Notes: generated by a model not told the origin, from the sequence alone. DNA of 64,000 bases from an uncultured Collinsella sp. (GCA_902493515.1 CABUPE010000006.1:1-64000); one strand, 5' to 3'. Positions 8,244 to 17,705 are shown, numbered from the stretch's first letter. A program made the numbers and translations.

Positions 8244-9632
8244 ATGATTAAGATTGCCAAGTTTGGCGGCTCGTCGGTCGCCGACGCCGAACACTTTAAG
8301 AAGATCAAGGCCATTGTCGATGCCGACCCGGCCCGCCGTTTTGTGGTGGTTTCTGCCTGCGGTCGCCGCTTTAAGGGCGACACCAAGGTGACCGACCTGC
8401 TCTACCTGGTTAACGCGCACGTTAAGTATCACGTGTCGTGCGAGGAGCTGCTCGAGGACATCGGCCAGCGCTACTTTGACATTGCTGACGAGCTGGAGCT
8501 CACCTATCCCATCCGCGAGGAGTTCGCGGCCTTTGCCGAGCGCGCCCGCTCGGGCGGCTACTCTACCGAGGAACTCGTGAGCCGTGGCGAGTACTTCACC
8601 GCTCGCCTGATGGCCGAGTACCTGGGTCTGCCGTTCCTGGACGCTGCGACGGTTGTGGCGTTCCATCACGACGGTACGCTCAGCATGAATCGCACCTCCG
8701 AGCTGGTGCAGGAGTATGGCCAGCAGGGCGGCTTTGTAATGCCCGGTTTCTACGGCGCGACGCGTGAGGGTCAGATCAAGCTGCTCGATCGTGGCGGCGG
8801 CGATATTTCCGGCTCGATTCTGGCCAAGTGCCTGGGCGCCGATCTGTACGAGAACTGGACCGACGTCTCGGGCTTCTATTCTGCCGATCCTCGCATTGTG
8901 CCCGAGGCTCAGCCCATTGCGCGCGTTACCTACGAGGAGCTGCGCGAGCTTTCGTACATGGGTGCGAGCGTCCTGCACGAGGAGGCCGTGTTCCCCGTGC
9001 GCGAGGCCGGTATTCCGCTGGTCATCAAGAACACCAATGCGCCGCAGGACCCCGGCACTATCATTAGCGAGACGGCCGATGAGGGCGAGGCAGAGCCCAT
9101 CATTACCGGCGTGACCGGCAAGCGCGGCTTTGTCGCCATCAACGTTGCCCGCGACCGTACCAAGCCCCGTGTCGGCTTTATGCGCCGTGCACTTTCGGTG
9201 TTCGAGCGCTATGACGTTTCCGTCGAGCATATGCCCACCGGCGTCGACCGCTTTGGCGCCGTGGTGCAGGAGCAGGACGTTCACGATTCGCTGTACTCGC
9301 TCGTGGGCGACATTCAGCAGGAGGTCGAACCGCTCGAGATCGAGGTTGTCGAGGGCCTGGCGCTTATCGCGACCGTCGGTCGTAACCTGCGCGGTCGTGC
9401 AGGTATCTCGGGTCATCTGTTTGGCATGCTTGGCCAGGCTGGCGTGAGCGTGCGTATGATTTCGCAGAGCTGCGACGAGATCAATATCATTATCGGTGTC
9501 GAGGAGAAAGACTTCGACCTGGCGATTCAAACCATTTACCGTGCCTTCTCCGATGAGAACGGCATTGTGAAGGTCTCTGACCTAGAGGCTCCCGCGCCGG
9601 CCGATCCCGCCCTGACTGCGCTCCATAAGTAG
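8244..9632 (+). CDS. lysC: Aspartate kinase with C-terminal ACT domains
   Basis: First enzyme of the aspartate family of amino acids (lysine, threonine, methionine). The 462-residue protein begins with the kinase signature KFGGSS (6-11). The N-terminal kinase domain runs to about residue 290. The remainder fits paired ACT regulatory domains (starting near GVTGKRGFVAIN and continuing through LALIATVGRNL), so feedback control by an end product is expected. A purine-rich AGAAAGG precedes the start. No homoserine dehydrogenase domain is fused. Confidence 0.95.
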   Translation: MIKIAKFGGSSVADAEHFKKIKAIVDADPARRFVVVSACGRRFKGDTKVTDLLYLVNAHVKYHVSCEELLEDIGQRYFDIADELELTYPIREEFAAFAERARSGGYSTEELVSRGEYFTARLMAEYLGLPFLDAATVVAFHHDGTLSMNRTSELVQEYGQQGGFVMPGFYGATREGQIKLLDRGGGDISGSILAKCLGADLYENWTDVSGFYSADPRIVPEAQPIARVTYEELRELSYMGASVLHEEAVFPVREAGIPLVIKNTNAPQDPGTIISETADEGEAEPIITGVTGKRGFVAINVARDRTKPRVGFMRRALSVFERYDVSVEHMPTGVDRFGAVVQEQDVHDSLYSLVGDIQQEVEPLEIEVVEGLALIATVGRNLRGRAGISGHLFGMLGQAGVSVRMISQSCDEINIIIGVEEKDFDLAIQTIYRAFSDENGIVKVSDLEAPAPADPALTALHK

Positions 9633-9706
9633 CTGCTATCTCGGTGGATTTTTGGGATAAGTGCCAAAAATCAACTGCGGGGCGTTTCGTTTCGGTTTCG
9701 TTTCGG

Positions 9707-9735
9707 CGGGGCGGGTTTCGTGCCCGCCCCGTTCT
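9707..9735 (+). terminator. Hairpin after lysC
   Basis: A perfect 9-bp GC-rich stem (CGGGGCGGG, 9707-9715, against 9723-9731) is followed by GTTCTTGT. It lies 75 bases past the lysC stop and 75 bases before asd, and probably ends lysC transcription, though the T-run is weak. Confidence 0.55.
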
Positions 9736-9806
9736 TGTATACACTGGCAACAATTATCGGCCTGCTCGGCGTGCGGGCAAAAGTCACAACCTTTAAAGGG
9801 GGAAGC

Positions 9807-10832
9807 ATGAAACAGTACACGGTTGCTATTTTGGGCGCGACGGGAGCCGTGGGCACCCAGATGCTCGAGTGCCTCAACGAGCAGGAGTTCCCGGTCGGTA
9901 AGCTCAAGCTGCTAGCGAGCGCACGCTCTGCGGGCAAGACCGTCGAGTTCCGCGGCGAGCAGGTTGTGATTGAGGAGGCTTGCCCCGAGGCCTTTGAGGG
10001 CTGCGACATTGTGCTTGGCGCCGCCGGCGACGATATCGCAAAGGAGCTGCTGCCCGAGGCCGTCAAACGCGGCGCCGTCGTGGTTGACAACAGCCACGCT
10101 TTCCGCATGGATCCCGAGGTGCCGCTGGTCGTGCCCGAGATCAATGCCGATGACATCAAGTGGCATCACGGCCTGATCGCCAACCCCAACTGCGCGACCA
10201 TCATCGGCTTGGTTCCCACGTGGCCGCTGCATCAGCTCGCCGGCGTGAAGCGCATGATCGTTTCGACGTACCAGGCGGCTTCGGGCGCTGGCGCTCCCGG
10301 TATGGCCGAGCTCGAGGCCCAGTTGGCCGCCCTGGGCCGTGGCGAAGAGATTCCCGAGCCGCGCGCTTTTGCCGCCCAGTTGGCGAGCAACCTGATTCCG
10401 CAGATCGGTGGCGTCAAGGAGGAGGGCTTTACCTCCGAGGAGATGAAGCTGCAAAACGAGGGCCGCAAGATCATGCACCTGCCCGAGCTGCGCGTGAACT
10501 GCACCTGCGTGCGCGTGCCCGTGCTGCGCTCGCACTCCGAGAGCATTACGCTCGAGTTTGAGCGCGACATCACGGTGGAAGAGGCCCGTGCCGCGCTGGC
10601 TGCCGCTCCGGGCGTGAAGCTCGTTGACGACATGAGCGCCGAGGATGCTCACGATCGCTTCCCCATGCCGATGGATACGTCCGACCAGGACCTGATCTGG
10701 GTCGGTCGCGTGCGCCGCGACATCTCGAACCCCGAGGCTGCGCGCGGCATCACCTTCTGGTGCTGCGGCGATCAAATCCGTAAGGGCGCGGCAACCAACG
10801 CCGTCCAGATCGCTAAGTTGCTCTGCGAGTAG
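9807..10832 (+). CDS. asd: Aspartate-semialdehyde dehydrogenase
   Basis: Reduces aspartyl phosphate to aspartate semialdehyde with NADPH, directly after the LysC step. The 341-residue protein has the nucleotide-binding loop GATGAVG (10-16) and the active-site Cys129 in NPNCATI. ATG 9807 is set by AAAGGGGGAAGC just upstream; the in-frame extension to 9720 runs through the lysC terminator and is not used. Adjacent to lysC on the same strand, with an intervening hairpin. Confidence 0.95.
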   Translation: MKQYTVAILGATGAVGTQMLECLNEQEFPVGKLKLLASARSAGKTVEFRGEQVVIEEACPEAFEGCDIVLGAAGDDIAKELLPEAVKRGAVVVDNSHAFRMDPEVPLVVPEINADDIKWHHGLIANPNCATIIGLVPTWPLHQLAGVKRMIVSTYQAASGAGAPGMAELEAQLAALGRGEEIPEPRAFAAQLASNLIPQIGGVKEEGFTSEEMKLQNEGRKIMHLPELRVNCTCVRVPVLRSHSESITLEFERDITVEEARAALAAAPGVKLVDDMSAEDAHDRFPMPMDTSDQDLIWVGRVRRDISNPEAARGITFWCCGDQIRKGAATNAVQIAKLLCE

Positions 10833-11011
10833 CGGTGGACCTGTCCGGCTGGGGCCGCTGGGCTGATGTGGGGGCACGTGGCTGTTGCGGGCCCTAGTCC
10901 CGGCGGCGGCCCCGGCGCTTCGCGCCTGCTGCCTGGGGCGACTTTGGGGTCGATTGGGGTTGTCTGCACAATTCGCGGTATTATGTTGCGGAGTTTTGAA
11001 AGGAGCCGCTG

Positions 11012-11590
11012 GTGGTCACGACGACGTTTGCTTCGCCTTTGGGCGAAATCTTGCTTGCCGCTGATGACCGCGGTCTGACAGGACTTTGGTTTGAGGGGCA
11101 GGAGCACTTTGGCTCTACGCTGCTCAAAGAAGATACAGAGCACGTTGAAGGCGCCGATGCGGTTTCCGGTACTGGTGGCATGTCGTCGGTGAGTCCGGCA
11201 AATGGCGCGGCTTTTTCGGTGCTTGAGCGTTCGTGGGCTTGGCTGAATGCTTATTTTGCGGGGCAGGAGCCTCGGTTTACGCCGCCGTTGCATTTGATTG
11301 GCACGGCGTTTCAGCGCGAGGTTTGGTTTGAGCTGCTCTCTATTCCGCGTGGCGAAGTTGCTACGTATGGTGAGATCGCCCAGCGTGTTGCGGCTCGACA
11401 TCGTGTGCCGGGAAATGAAACGCCCGTTGTATCTCCTCGCGCGGTGGGGGCTGCGGTCGCTCGCAACCCTATTTCGATCATCGTGCCGTGCCATCGCGTG
11501 GTGGCAGCCGACGGATCGCTCAACGGATATGCCGGCGGGCTCGATCGCAAGGAGTGGCTGCTTCGGCTTGAGGGCGCGTACGAGGAATAA
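11012..11590 (+). CDS. ogt: Methylated-DNA--protein-cysteine methyltransferase
   Basis: Suicide repair protein that removes alkyl groups from O6-alkylguanine. The 192-residue protein contains the acceptor cysteine in the invariant VPCHRV, followed by GYAGGLDRKEWLL, both diagnostic. It has the short N-terminal domain of Ogt rather than an Ada fusion. The start is GTG at 11012, preceded by AAAGGAG. A GC-rich gap of about 180 bases separates it from asd, so it is likely transcribed on its own. Confidence 0.92.
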   Translation: MVTTTFASPLGEILLAADDRGLTGLWFEGQEHFGSTLLKEDTEHVEGADAVSGTGGMSSVSPANGAAFSVLERSWAWLNAYFAGQEPRFTPPLHLIGTAFQREVWFELLSIPRGEVATYGEIAQRVAARHRVPGNETPVVSPRAVGAAVARNPISIIVPCHRVVAADGSLNGYAGGLDRKEWLLRLEGAYEE

Positions 11591-11630
11591 CGTTCGAGCA
11601 CTCTGCATAGCCAAGGCGTCGCGATAGAAC

Positions 11631-11778
11631 GGGATGCGCTTTCCGAATGGAGGATCAGGCGGAAACCGCGTCTCGGAATTCCGTTTTAAAGCGGGATACG
11701 CTTTCCGAATGGCGTCCCAAGCGGAAACCGTGTCCCGGAATACAGCCTCAGAGCGGGACGCCGTTTCCGGTTGAGACC
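11631..11778. repeat. 62-bp tandem repeat, about 2.4 copies
   Basis: Two consecutive 62-base units (11631-11692 and 11693-11754) share GCTTTCCGAATGG and GCGGAAACCG blocks. A third unit is cut after about 24 bases. Outside these blocks the units differ, so the repeat is old or selected only in its conserved parts. It fills the gap between the ends of ogt and the CLC gene, and shows no coding potential. Confidence 0.65.
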
Positions 11779-11796
11779 ACCTGCTTGGACATCTTT

Positions 11797-13047
11797 CTAC
11801 GCTCGCCCCTGCAGGGCGTAGATCGATTTGTCCATGTTGAACAGATAAGCCACAACGCAGACGATGAAGAACGCCGGCAGATTACCGAAACCGAAGACCT
11901 CGCAGCCAATGAGGATCGGCGCGAGCAGCGTATTGGTGGCGCTGCCAAAGACGGCGGCGTATCCCAGCGCGGCGCAGAGTTCGGCGGGCATGCCGAGAAT
12001 CCCGGCGAGTACGACACCCAGGCTGGCTCCGATGGAGAACAGCGGCGTCACCTCGCCACCCTGATATCCTGCGGCAAGCGTGGTAATGGTGAGTGCGAAT
12101 TTGAGCGCCCAATCCCAAGGCATGATGGCGACCTGACCGTTACCGTCGAGCGCCGCCGATATCAGGTTGGTGCCAAGTCCGCAGTATCGTCCCTGCCACA
12201 GCGCGAACAGGATCGCCGATAGCGCGATGCCCATAACAGCGATGCGCACATAGGGGTTGGGGAGCAACCGCGCCGCAAGGGTCTTGGCGTGGGCAAGGCA
12301 CCAGGCAAAGGCACCGCCTACCATGCCAAACGCGATGCCCAGCACCGCAAGCCGTCCAAGACCGGGGAGGTCAAGCGCGTATGAGACGACAACGGCGACC
12401 TCGAACTTCTCGAGTCCCAAGGCGCCGGAGGTCATGCATGCGGCGAGCGCGGCCGTAAGCGCGGGAAACAGCGCGCGGTATTCCATGCGTCCTGCGACCA
12501 ACACTTCGATAGCAAAGACCGTGGCGGCGAGTGGCGTTCGAAAGAGTCCGGCAAAGCCGGCGGCCATGCCGATAAGCAAAAACGTGTTGCCGGGGTCGCG
12601 GAAAGGCAGGCGTCGACCGATCCAATGCGAGACGGTCGCGCCGATCTGCACGGCGACGCCCTCGCGTCCCGCGCTGCCGCCAAAGAGGTGCGTTCCCCAC
12701 GTGCTCAGCATAATGAGCGGCACCAGACGCGGGGAGATGGCGTCTTCGCGCCCGTGGCCTACGTCGAATACCAGGCTCATGCCGCGGTCGGTGCCCTTGC
12801 CCCAAGTGCGGTAGGCAAACACGATGGCTAATCCCATGAGGGCGAGGAAGGGAAGGAACAGGGTGATGTGCTCGTCGCGGAAGGTACCGATTGCCAGAAG
12901 CACGCGTCCAAAGAGAGCACAGATGGCGCCAACGATAACGCCGACGGGGATTCCGACAGCACCCATAAGCACGAGGCCGCTATAGGTGTTGACCAGGCGT
13001 TTGATTCTGCTCGAAGCGCTGCTTTCTGACACTTTGCTTTCCGACAC
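11797..13047 (-). CDS. CLC-type anion/proton antiporter, probably the fluoride-exporting CLC-F clade
   Basis: 416-residue integral membrane protein of the CLC family. The second filter motif GREG is present in FGGSAGREGVAVQIGA, and the third appears as GGEVTPLFSIGAS. The usual first motif GSGIP is missing at its expected place (RLVPLIMLSTWGTHLF precedes GREG). That combination is typical of the CLC-F fluoride/proton antiporters rather than chloride CLCs. The start is GTG 13047. A minus-strand promoter (TTGACG/TATAAG) lies upstream. No fluoride riboswitch was recognised in the leader, so fluoride specificity rests only on protein motifs. Confidence 0.75.
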   Translation of the reverse strand: MSESKVSESSASSRIKRLVNTYSGLVLMGAVGIPVGVIVGAICALFGRVLLAIGTFRDEHITLFLPFLALMGLAIVFAYRTWGKGTDRGMSLVFDVGHGREDAISPRLVPLIMLSTWGTHLFGGSAGREGVAVQIGATVSHWIGRRLPFRDPGNTFLLIGMAAGFAGLFRTPLAATVFAIEVLVAGRMEYRALFPALTAALAACMTSGALGLEKFEVAVVVSYALDLPGLGRLAVLGIAFGMVGGAFAWCLAHAKTLAARLLPNPYVRIAVMGIALSAILFALWQGRYCGLGTNLISAALDGNGQVAIMPWDWALKFALTITTLAAGYQGGEVTPLFSIGASLGVVLAGILGMPAELCAALGYAAVFGSATNTLLAPILIGCEVFGFGNLPAFFIVCVVAYLFNMDKSIYALQGRA

Positions 13048-13117
13048 TTGCTCTCTTGATAGAAAAAGAGCTGGAGTTGCGCATCGTTGAGAGGCTTTCC
13101 AGCTTTAGCAAAACAAA

Positions 13118-13144
13118 CTTATAAGATGCGACGGGCCGCGTCAA
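13118..13144 (-). promoter_or_regulatory. Promoter of the CLC gene
   Basis: On the minus strand, TTGACG (13144-13139) and TATAAG (13123-13118) are separated by 15 bases, about 70 bases before the GTG start. Both boxes are near consensus; the spacer is short. Confidence 0.45.
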
Positions 13145-13216
13145 GATAATTACCGGACGGCCTAGGAGGCGACTGGTTGGCTGGCTTAAACCTAGCGCGT
13201 GAAATGACGTTCCACG

Positions 13217-13855
13217 CTATTCAGCGCGCTTGATAGGATGACGAACCACAGTCTTAAGTTTCTCCGGTGCACATTTGCGTGGATCGGAGAGATAGATTTC
13301 GTGATGTAAACGGGAGTCTGAGAAGTCGGGGACATAGCCCTGCTCGGTCATGTATTCATGCATAGCGTTTACGGTCGCCGGTTCGTTGTCGTAGGGCCCG
13401 GTGTGCATGCATTGAACGCAGAGACCCTCGTCAACTTTAAGCAGCTCGACGGCGGAAAAGTCCAGTTTCTTTTTGGTCGTGGCTTCTGCGACTGCCCAGT
13501 CAAAGTCATCTTGGGTGACGAAATCGGGTAGGCGGATGCACGAGATAAAGTTGAAATCGTCCTTGCGTACATAGTCGATGTTGCCGCTCGGGGAGTCTTG
13601 CCACCAGAAACCCTCGAGCGGCGGTACCACAAAGTCGAAATAGCCCTCGATGCTCCTCGAGCCTTTCTTCGACATCTTGACGGTATAGGCGATGCCGTAA
13701 AGCAGCGGCAGGGCGTTTTGATACTCGCCACCTTCGGTATTTGGGTCGCCCTTTCCGCGAACGGCAACGTAGCTCATAGGCGGGACAGTTACGATATTCG
13801 GCTTGCTTGCAGGTTTGTAGAGCTCCTTGCATTCCTTCTTAAAGTCGAACGCCAT
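13217..13855 (-). CDS. GyrI-like small-molecule-binding domain protein
   Basis: 212 residues matching the GyrI-like (SOUL/GyrI superfamily) group of stand-alone ligand-binding proteins. Visible landmarks are the VPPMSYVAVRGKGDP opening, the FWWQD segment and the MHTGPYDNEPATVNAMHEY region typical of these proteins. Relatives are effector domains of MerR/AraC regulators or free-standing proteins that bind or hydrolyse small electrophiles. No DNA-binding domain is present here. The ATG at 13855 has AAAGGCGG upstream. Its ligand is unknown. Confidence 0.8.
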   Translation of the reverse strand: MAFDFKKECKELYKPASKPNIVTVPPMSYVAVRGKGDPNTEGGEYQNALPLLYGIAYTVKMSKKGSRSIEGYFDFVVPPLEGFWWQDSPSGNIDYVRKDDFNFISCIRLPDFVTQDDFDWAVAEATTKKKLDFSAVELLKVDEGLCVQCMHTGPYDNEPATVNAMHEYMTEQGYVPDFSDSRLHHEIYLSDPRKCAPEKLKTVVRHPIKRAE

Positions 13856-13911
13856 GTTGGCCGCCTTTCCGCGTATTGGCCTGCTTAGATAGCGGAATCA
13901 TATCATAGAAG

Positions 13912-13925
13912 CGAACGGACGTTCG
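13912..13925. promoter_or_regulatory. Possible operator of the GyrI-like gene
   Basis: CGAACG-GA-CGTTCG forms a 6-bp-arm palindrome about 60 bases upstream of the minus-strand start. A TATGAT box lies between it and the gene. A regulator site overlapping the -35 region is plausible but unproven. No gene was seen in the rest of 13856-14126. Confidence 0.35.
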
Positions 13926-14044
13926 AATGATTTGGCTGACAGATTGAGCTGCGTGCGTTGTGTTTGGCGGTCGGCCTGACCCCGTCGATGATTTCTCTGC
14001 CTTCCCGGCGCCTCATCTATGGCTGCCATTCCCCCATATAAAAC

Positions 14045-14074
14045 CTGCCAAAATAAACCTGTCCCTTTTTGGTC
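14045..14074. repeat. GGGACAG-loop hairpin (CCTGCCAAAA type)
   Basis: CCAAAA (14048-14053) pairs with TTTTGG (14067-14072) around a segment containing CTGTCCC, the complement of GGGACAG. Similar copies lie at 19995-20028, 24452-24488 and 26668-26702, in both orientations. Confidence 0.6.
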
Positions 14075-14126
14075 GGTGGGAAATGGGTAATACTAAAGAG
14101 TTATCCGACCAGATGGGAATTAATCG

Positions 14127-14828
14127 ATGGCTTATATCGAATTTAAAGACGTCATCAAGGCGTACGGCGAGGGCGATGCCCGCATTCACGCGCTCGACGG
14201 CGCGAGCTTTACCGTTGAACGCGGTGAGCTCGCCATTATCCTGGGCGCCTCGGGTGCCGGCAAGACCACGGCGCTCAACATCCTGGGCGGTATGGACACG
14301 GTAACCTCCGGCACCGTAACGGTGGACGGGCGCGACGTGAGCTCCGCCAACGAGGCGCAGCTCGTGGAATACCGCCGTGCCGACGTCGGCTTTGTCTTCC
14401 AGTTCTACAATCTGGTCCCCAACCTGACGGCGCTCGAAAATGTTGAGCTTGCGGCGCAAATCTGCCCCGATTCGCTCGATGCCGAGCAAACGCTTTGCCA
14501 GGTTGGCCTGGGTGAGCGCCTGGGCAACTTTCCGGCGCAGCTTTCGGGTGGCGAGCAGCAGCGCGTGTCCATTGCGCGCGCACTGGCCAAGAACCCCAAG
14601 CTGCTTTTGTGCGACGAGCCCACGGGCGCACTCGACTACAAAACCGGTAAGCAGATTTTGCAGTTGCTGCAGGACACCTGCCGCAAGCAGGGCATCACGG
14701 TCATTATCATCACCCACAACTCCGCGCTGGCGCCCATGGCCGATCGCCTGATTCGCTTTAAGAGCGGCCGCGTGGAGAGCGAGACGATCCAGCAAAATCC
14801 CGTGCCTATCGAGACGATCGAGTGGTAG
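14127..14828 (+). CDS. ABC transporter ATP-binding protein (MacB/LolD type)
   Basis: 233-residue ATPase that powers the FtsX-type permease encoded next. Walker A is GASGAGKT (40-47), the signature is LSGGEQQR (139-146), Walker B and the D-loop run through LLLCDEPTGALD, and the switch His follows in THN. The family exports peptides or antibiotics or moves lipoproteins. It overlaps the permease gene by 7 bases if that starts at GTG 14822. Start is the ATG at 14127. The substrate cannot be told from sequence. Confidence 0.9.
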   Translation: MAYIEFKDVIKAYGEGDARIHALDGASFTVERGELAIILGASGAGKTTALNILGGMDTVTSGTVTVDGRDVSSANEAQLVEYRRADVGFVFQFYNLVPNLTALENVELAAQICPDSLDAEQTLCQVGLGERLGNFPAQLSGGEQQRVSIARALAKNPKLLLCDEPTGALDYKTGKQILQLLQDTCRKQGITVIIITHNSALAPMADRLIRFKSGRVESETIQQNPVPIETIEW

Positions 14829-17599
14829 CGCCCATGGACCAGGACCGCCAAAACAGCCTACGCCGCGACGCGCGGAACACGGAGCGCGAGCAGGATTTTA
14901 CGACCTACCGCACTGCCCAAAGCTCAAACGATATGGTGCCGACGGTTTTTCGCCGCGGTGTCTACCGCACGATTCGCGGCAGCCTCAAACGCTTCTTGTC
15001 TATCGTCGTGATCACCGCGCTCGGCGTGAGCGTGATGTGCGGTCTTAAGGCGGGCTGCGAGGATCTGTGCGATTCGGTCGACGCCTACTTTGACCAGCAG
15101 AATGTCTATGATATCAACGTCCAGTCGACTTATGGCCTGACTGACGATGATCTCGACGCCATCCAAGAGGTCGATGGCGTCGAAACGGCCGAGGGCATCT
15201 ACACCGAGACCGCCTACACCGCCGTGAGCACAACGCGCGAGCGCGTGGTCGTGCAGAGTCTCTCCAAGGAGAACATCGATCAACCGGTGCTGGTGAGCGG
15301 CGATTTGCCCGAGAGCGCCGGCGAGGTCGCGGTGACTTCGAAGTTCCTGAAGGCATCGGGCAAGAAAATCGGCGATACGGTGAGTTTTGCCGCCAATGAC
15401 GCGAGTTCGTCCAATCAAAGTGCCAAGGATCAGTTCGCCGCGGGTGATTACACCATTACGGCTGAGGTCCTCGACCCCACTGATGTAAGTTCTGACTCGA
15501 CAGTCAACGCCTTTCGCGCTGCTTCGGCGGCGGACTATAAGTTCTATGTGAGCGAGGACGCCGCGACATCTTCTTCCTACTCCGCGGTCCACGTGATCGT
15601 CGAGGGGGCCAAGAGCCTCAACTCCTATTCGGATTCCTACGCGGCAAAGATCAATGAGGTCAAGGGCAATATCGAGAAGATCCGCGAGGAGCGTGAGAAG
15701 GCGCGCGCCCAGGAACTGACGGTCGACACGCCGGCAAGCTTGGATGCTGCCGAGCGCCAGGCGAATATGCTCTTTGGGATTGAGCAGGACAACATCAATC
15801 GCATGGCCCAGGGCAGCGAGGAACGCGTCCAGGCTCAGGCCGACCTGGATCAGCGCCGCGCCGCCGCCGACCAGCAGTTTGCCGATGCCCGCGCCGAGCT
15901 CTCTGACCTTGGTGAATGCACCTGGTACATCCAGGACCGCGGCAATATCGCAAGCTACTCGAGCGTGGAGAGCGATAGCTCGTCAATTGAGGCTATCGCC
16001 ACGGTGTTCCCGTTCATCTTCTTTATCGTCGCCGTGCTCATCAGCCTTACCACCGCCACGCGTATGGTCGAGGAGGAACGCACACTCATCGGCCTGTATA
16101 AGGCGCTCGGTTATTCGCGCGGACGCATCCTGTCCAAATACGTGGACTATGCGCTGTGGGCCTGTCTGATCGGCGGCGTGCTCGGCAACATCATCGGATT
16201 TGTGGGCCTGCCGCTGTTCCTGTTTACGGTGTTCGACGACATGTACTCACTGCCCCAGATGCTGCTTTCGTACGACATCGTGTCCTCGATCGTTTCGGTG
16301 GCGCTGTTTGCCGTGGGCGTGGTGGGCGCCACGATTATCGCCTGCCGCCACGAGATGGCCGAGACCCCGGCCTCGCTTATGCGTCCCAAGGCCCCGCGCG
16401 CTGGCTCGCGCATTCTGCTCGAGCGCATCGGCTTTATCTGGCGCCGCATGGGCTTTTTGAACAAGGTCGCTGCACGCAACCTTTTCCGCTATAAAAAGCG
16501 CGCCTTTATGACCATCTTTGGCATCGCGGGTTGCACCGCGCTTGTGATTTGCGGTATGGGTATTCGCGACACGTCGGTCGCGCTTTCGCCCAAGCAGTAC
16601 GGCCACATCACACGCTACGATCTGCTGGCGGTCGCCAATCCCGACGATTTTTCGCAGACGTGCGCGGCGCTCGACGAGCGAAGCGCAGCCAAGGATTCCG
16701 ACGTGACCGTGACTTCGATGCTGCCGATTATGACCGACAACGTCACTTTTACATTTGGCGGAAAGAGCGAGACCGTGCAGCTCATTGTGGTGCCCGATGA
16801 CCGCACGAATGATCTGGACGACTATGTTCGCCTTGAGGATGAGTCCAAAGAGCCACTGTCTTTGCGTGACGGAGACGTGTATCTGAGTAAGAGTTCACAG
16901 CTGGTGCTGGGGATTCAGCCGGGCGATGCAGCACACGTCCAGGATTCGTCACTCAACGTCGCCAAGGTCAAGGTCAGCGACATTTCGCTTAACTATCTGG
17001 GCAACACGCTTTACATGACGCAGAGCACCTATGAGCGCGCGTTTGGGCGCAGCGTTCGCCTCAATGGCATCTTTGCGCTGCTCAAGGGTTCGTCGGCCGA
17101 CCAGATTGCGTTTAGCAAGAAGCTTAAGAGTGACGGCTGGCTTTCGATTTCGAGCACGGCCGAGCATTGGGAGAACTTTGAGGCGAACTTCACTATTATC
17201 AATTCCGTCGTGGTGCTCGTGACCTTTATGGCGGCATGCCTGTCGTTTGTGGTGGTGTTTACGCTGTCCAACACGAATATCTCCGAGCGCGAACGCGAGC
17301 TGGCGACCATCAAGGTGCTGGGCTTCCGCCGTGGCGAGGTGCACCATTACGTCAACAAGGAGACGTTGATCCTCACGGCAATTGGCGCCGCGCTGGGCGT
17401 GCCACTGGGCGGCTTGCTGGCCGAGAGTTTTACGTACATTTTGCAGATGCCGTCGCTGTACTTTGACGTTGAGGTCGAGCCGCTAAGCTACGTGCTCGCC
17501 GTGGTGCTTTCCTTTGGCTTTACGTTTATCGTCAACCTCGCCACCAATCGTACCCTCAACAAGATCGACATGGTCGGCGCCCTCAAAAGCGCCGAGTAA
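14822..17599 (+). CDS. Large FtsX-type ABC permease
   Basis: 925-residue permease with a duplicated FtsX architecture. The first membrane helix is at about 58-76. A long extracytoplasmic region follows, with a charged coiled-coil stretch near 280-360. FtsX domain one lies near 390-530 (FIVAVLISLTTATRMVEEER), then a second soluble region, and FtsX domain two near the C terminus (VVVLVTFMAACLSFVVVF to the end). It is made with the preceding ATPase. Starts possible are GTG 14822 (overlap) or ATG 14834; neither has a strong ribosome site, which fits translational coupling. Such exporters often act in antimicrobial-peptide resistance or cell-wall hydrolase control; which one is unknown. Confidence 0.88.
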   Translation: MVAPMDQDRQNSLRRDARNTEREQDFTTYRTAQSSNDMVPTVFRRGVYRTIRGSLKRFLSIVVITALGVSVMCGLKAGCEDLCDSVDAYFDQQNVYDINVQSTYGLTDDDLDAIQEVDGVETAEGIYTETAYTAVSTTRERVVVQSLSKENIDQPVLVSGDLPESAGEVAVTSKFLKASGKKIGDTVSFAANDASSSNQSAKDQFAAGDYTITAEVLDPTDVSSDSTVNAFRAASAADYKFYVSEDAATSSSYSAVHVIVEGAKSLNSYSDSYAAKINEVKGNIEKIREEREKARAQELTVDTPASLDAAERQANMLFGIEQDNINRMAQGSEERVQAQADLDQRRAAADQQFADARAELSDLGECTWYIQDRGNIASYSSVESDSSSIEAIATVFPFIFFIVAVLISLTTATRMVEEERTLIGLYKALGYSRGRILSKYVDYALWACLIGGVLGNIIGFVGLPLFLFTVFDDMYSLPQMLLSYDIVSSIVSVALFAVGVVGATIIACRHEMAETPASLMRPKAPRAGSRILLERIGFIWRRMGFLNKVAARNLFRYKKRAFMTIFGIAGCTALVICGMGIRDTSVALSPKQYGHITRYDLLAVANPDDFSQTCAALDERSAAKDSDVTVTSMLPIMTDNVTFTFGGKSETVQLIVVPDDRTNDLDDYVRLEDESKEPLSLRDGDVYLSKSSQLVLGIQPGDAAHVQDSSLNVAKVKVSDISLNYLGNTLYMTQSTYERAFGRSVRLNGIFALLKGSSADQIAFSKKLKSDGWLSISSTAEHWENFEANFTIINSVVVLVTFMAACLSFVVVFTLSNTNISERERELATIKVLGFRRGEVHHYVNKETLILTAIGAALGVPLGGLLAESFTYILQMPSLYFDVEVEPLSYVLAVVLSFGFTFIVNLATNRTLNKIDMVGALKSAE

Positions 17600-17657
17600 C
17601 CTGCCTGGGATTCAAGCTGTAGCGAGCTGTAATGTACCACAACCGCATTTTTGCATA

Positions 17658-17702
17658 AACCGCCCCGCCGATTGCATATTTCGGCGGGGTGGTTGCTTTT
17701 TG
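17658..17702 (+). terminator. Terminator-like hairpin after the ABC permease
   Basis: A 13-bp stem (AACCGCCCCGCCG against CGGCGGGGTGGTT) is followed by GCTTTTTGC. The same hairpin recurs at 20119-20160 with several base changes that keep pairing through G-T wobbles. It ends the exporter operon and marks the start of a duplicated intergenic block. Confidence 0.75.
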
Positions 17703-17705
17703 CCC

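Noticed and set aside
7950..9530. 526-codon minus-strand frame opposite lysC
   Set aside because: Complement of a well-supported aspartate kinase; no recognisable domain.
12257..12814. Plus-strand frame inside the CLC gene
   Set aside because: Antisense shadow of a gene with clear membrane-protein motifs.
13048..13200. Fluoride riboswitch before the CLC gene
   Set aside because: The conserved pseudoknot sequences could not be found on the minus strand.
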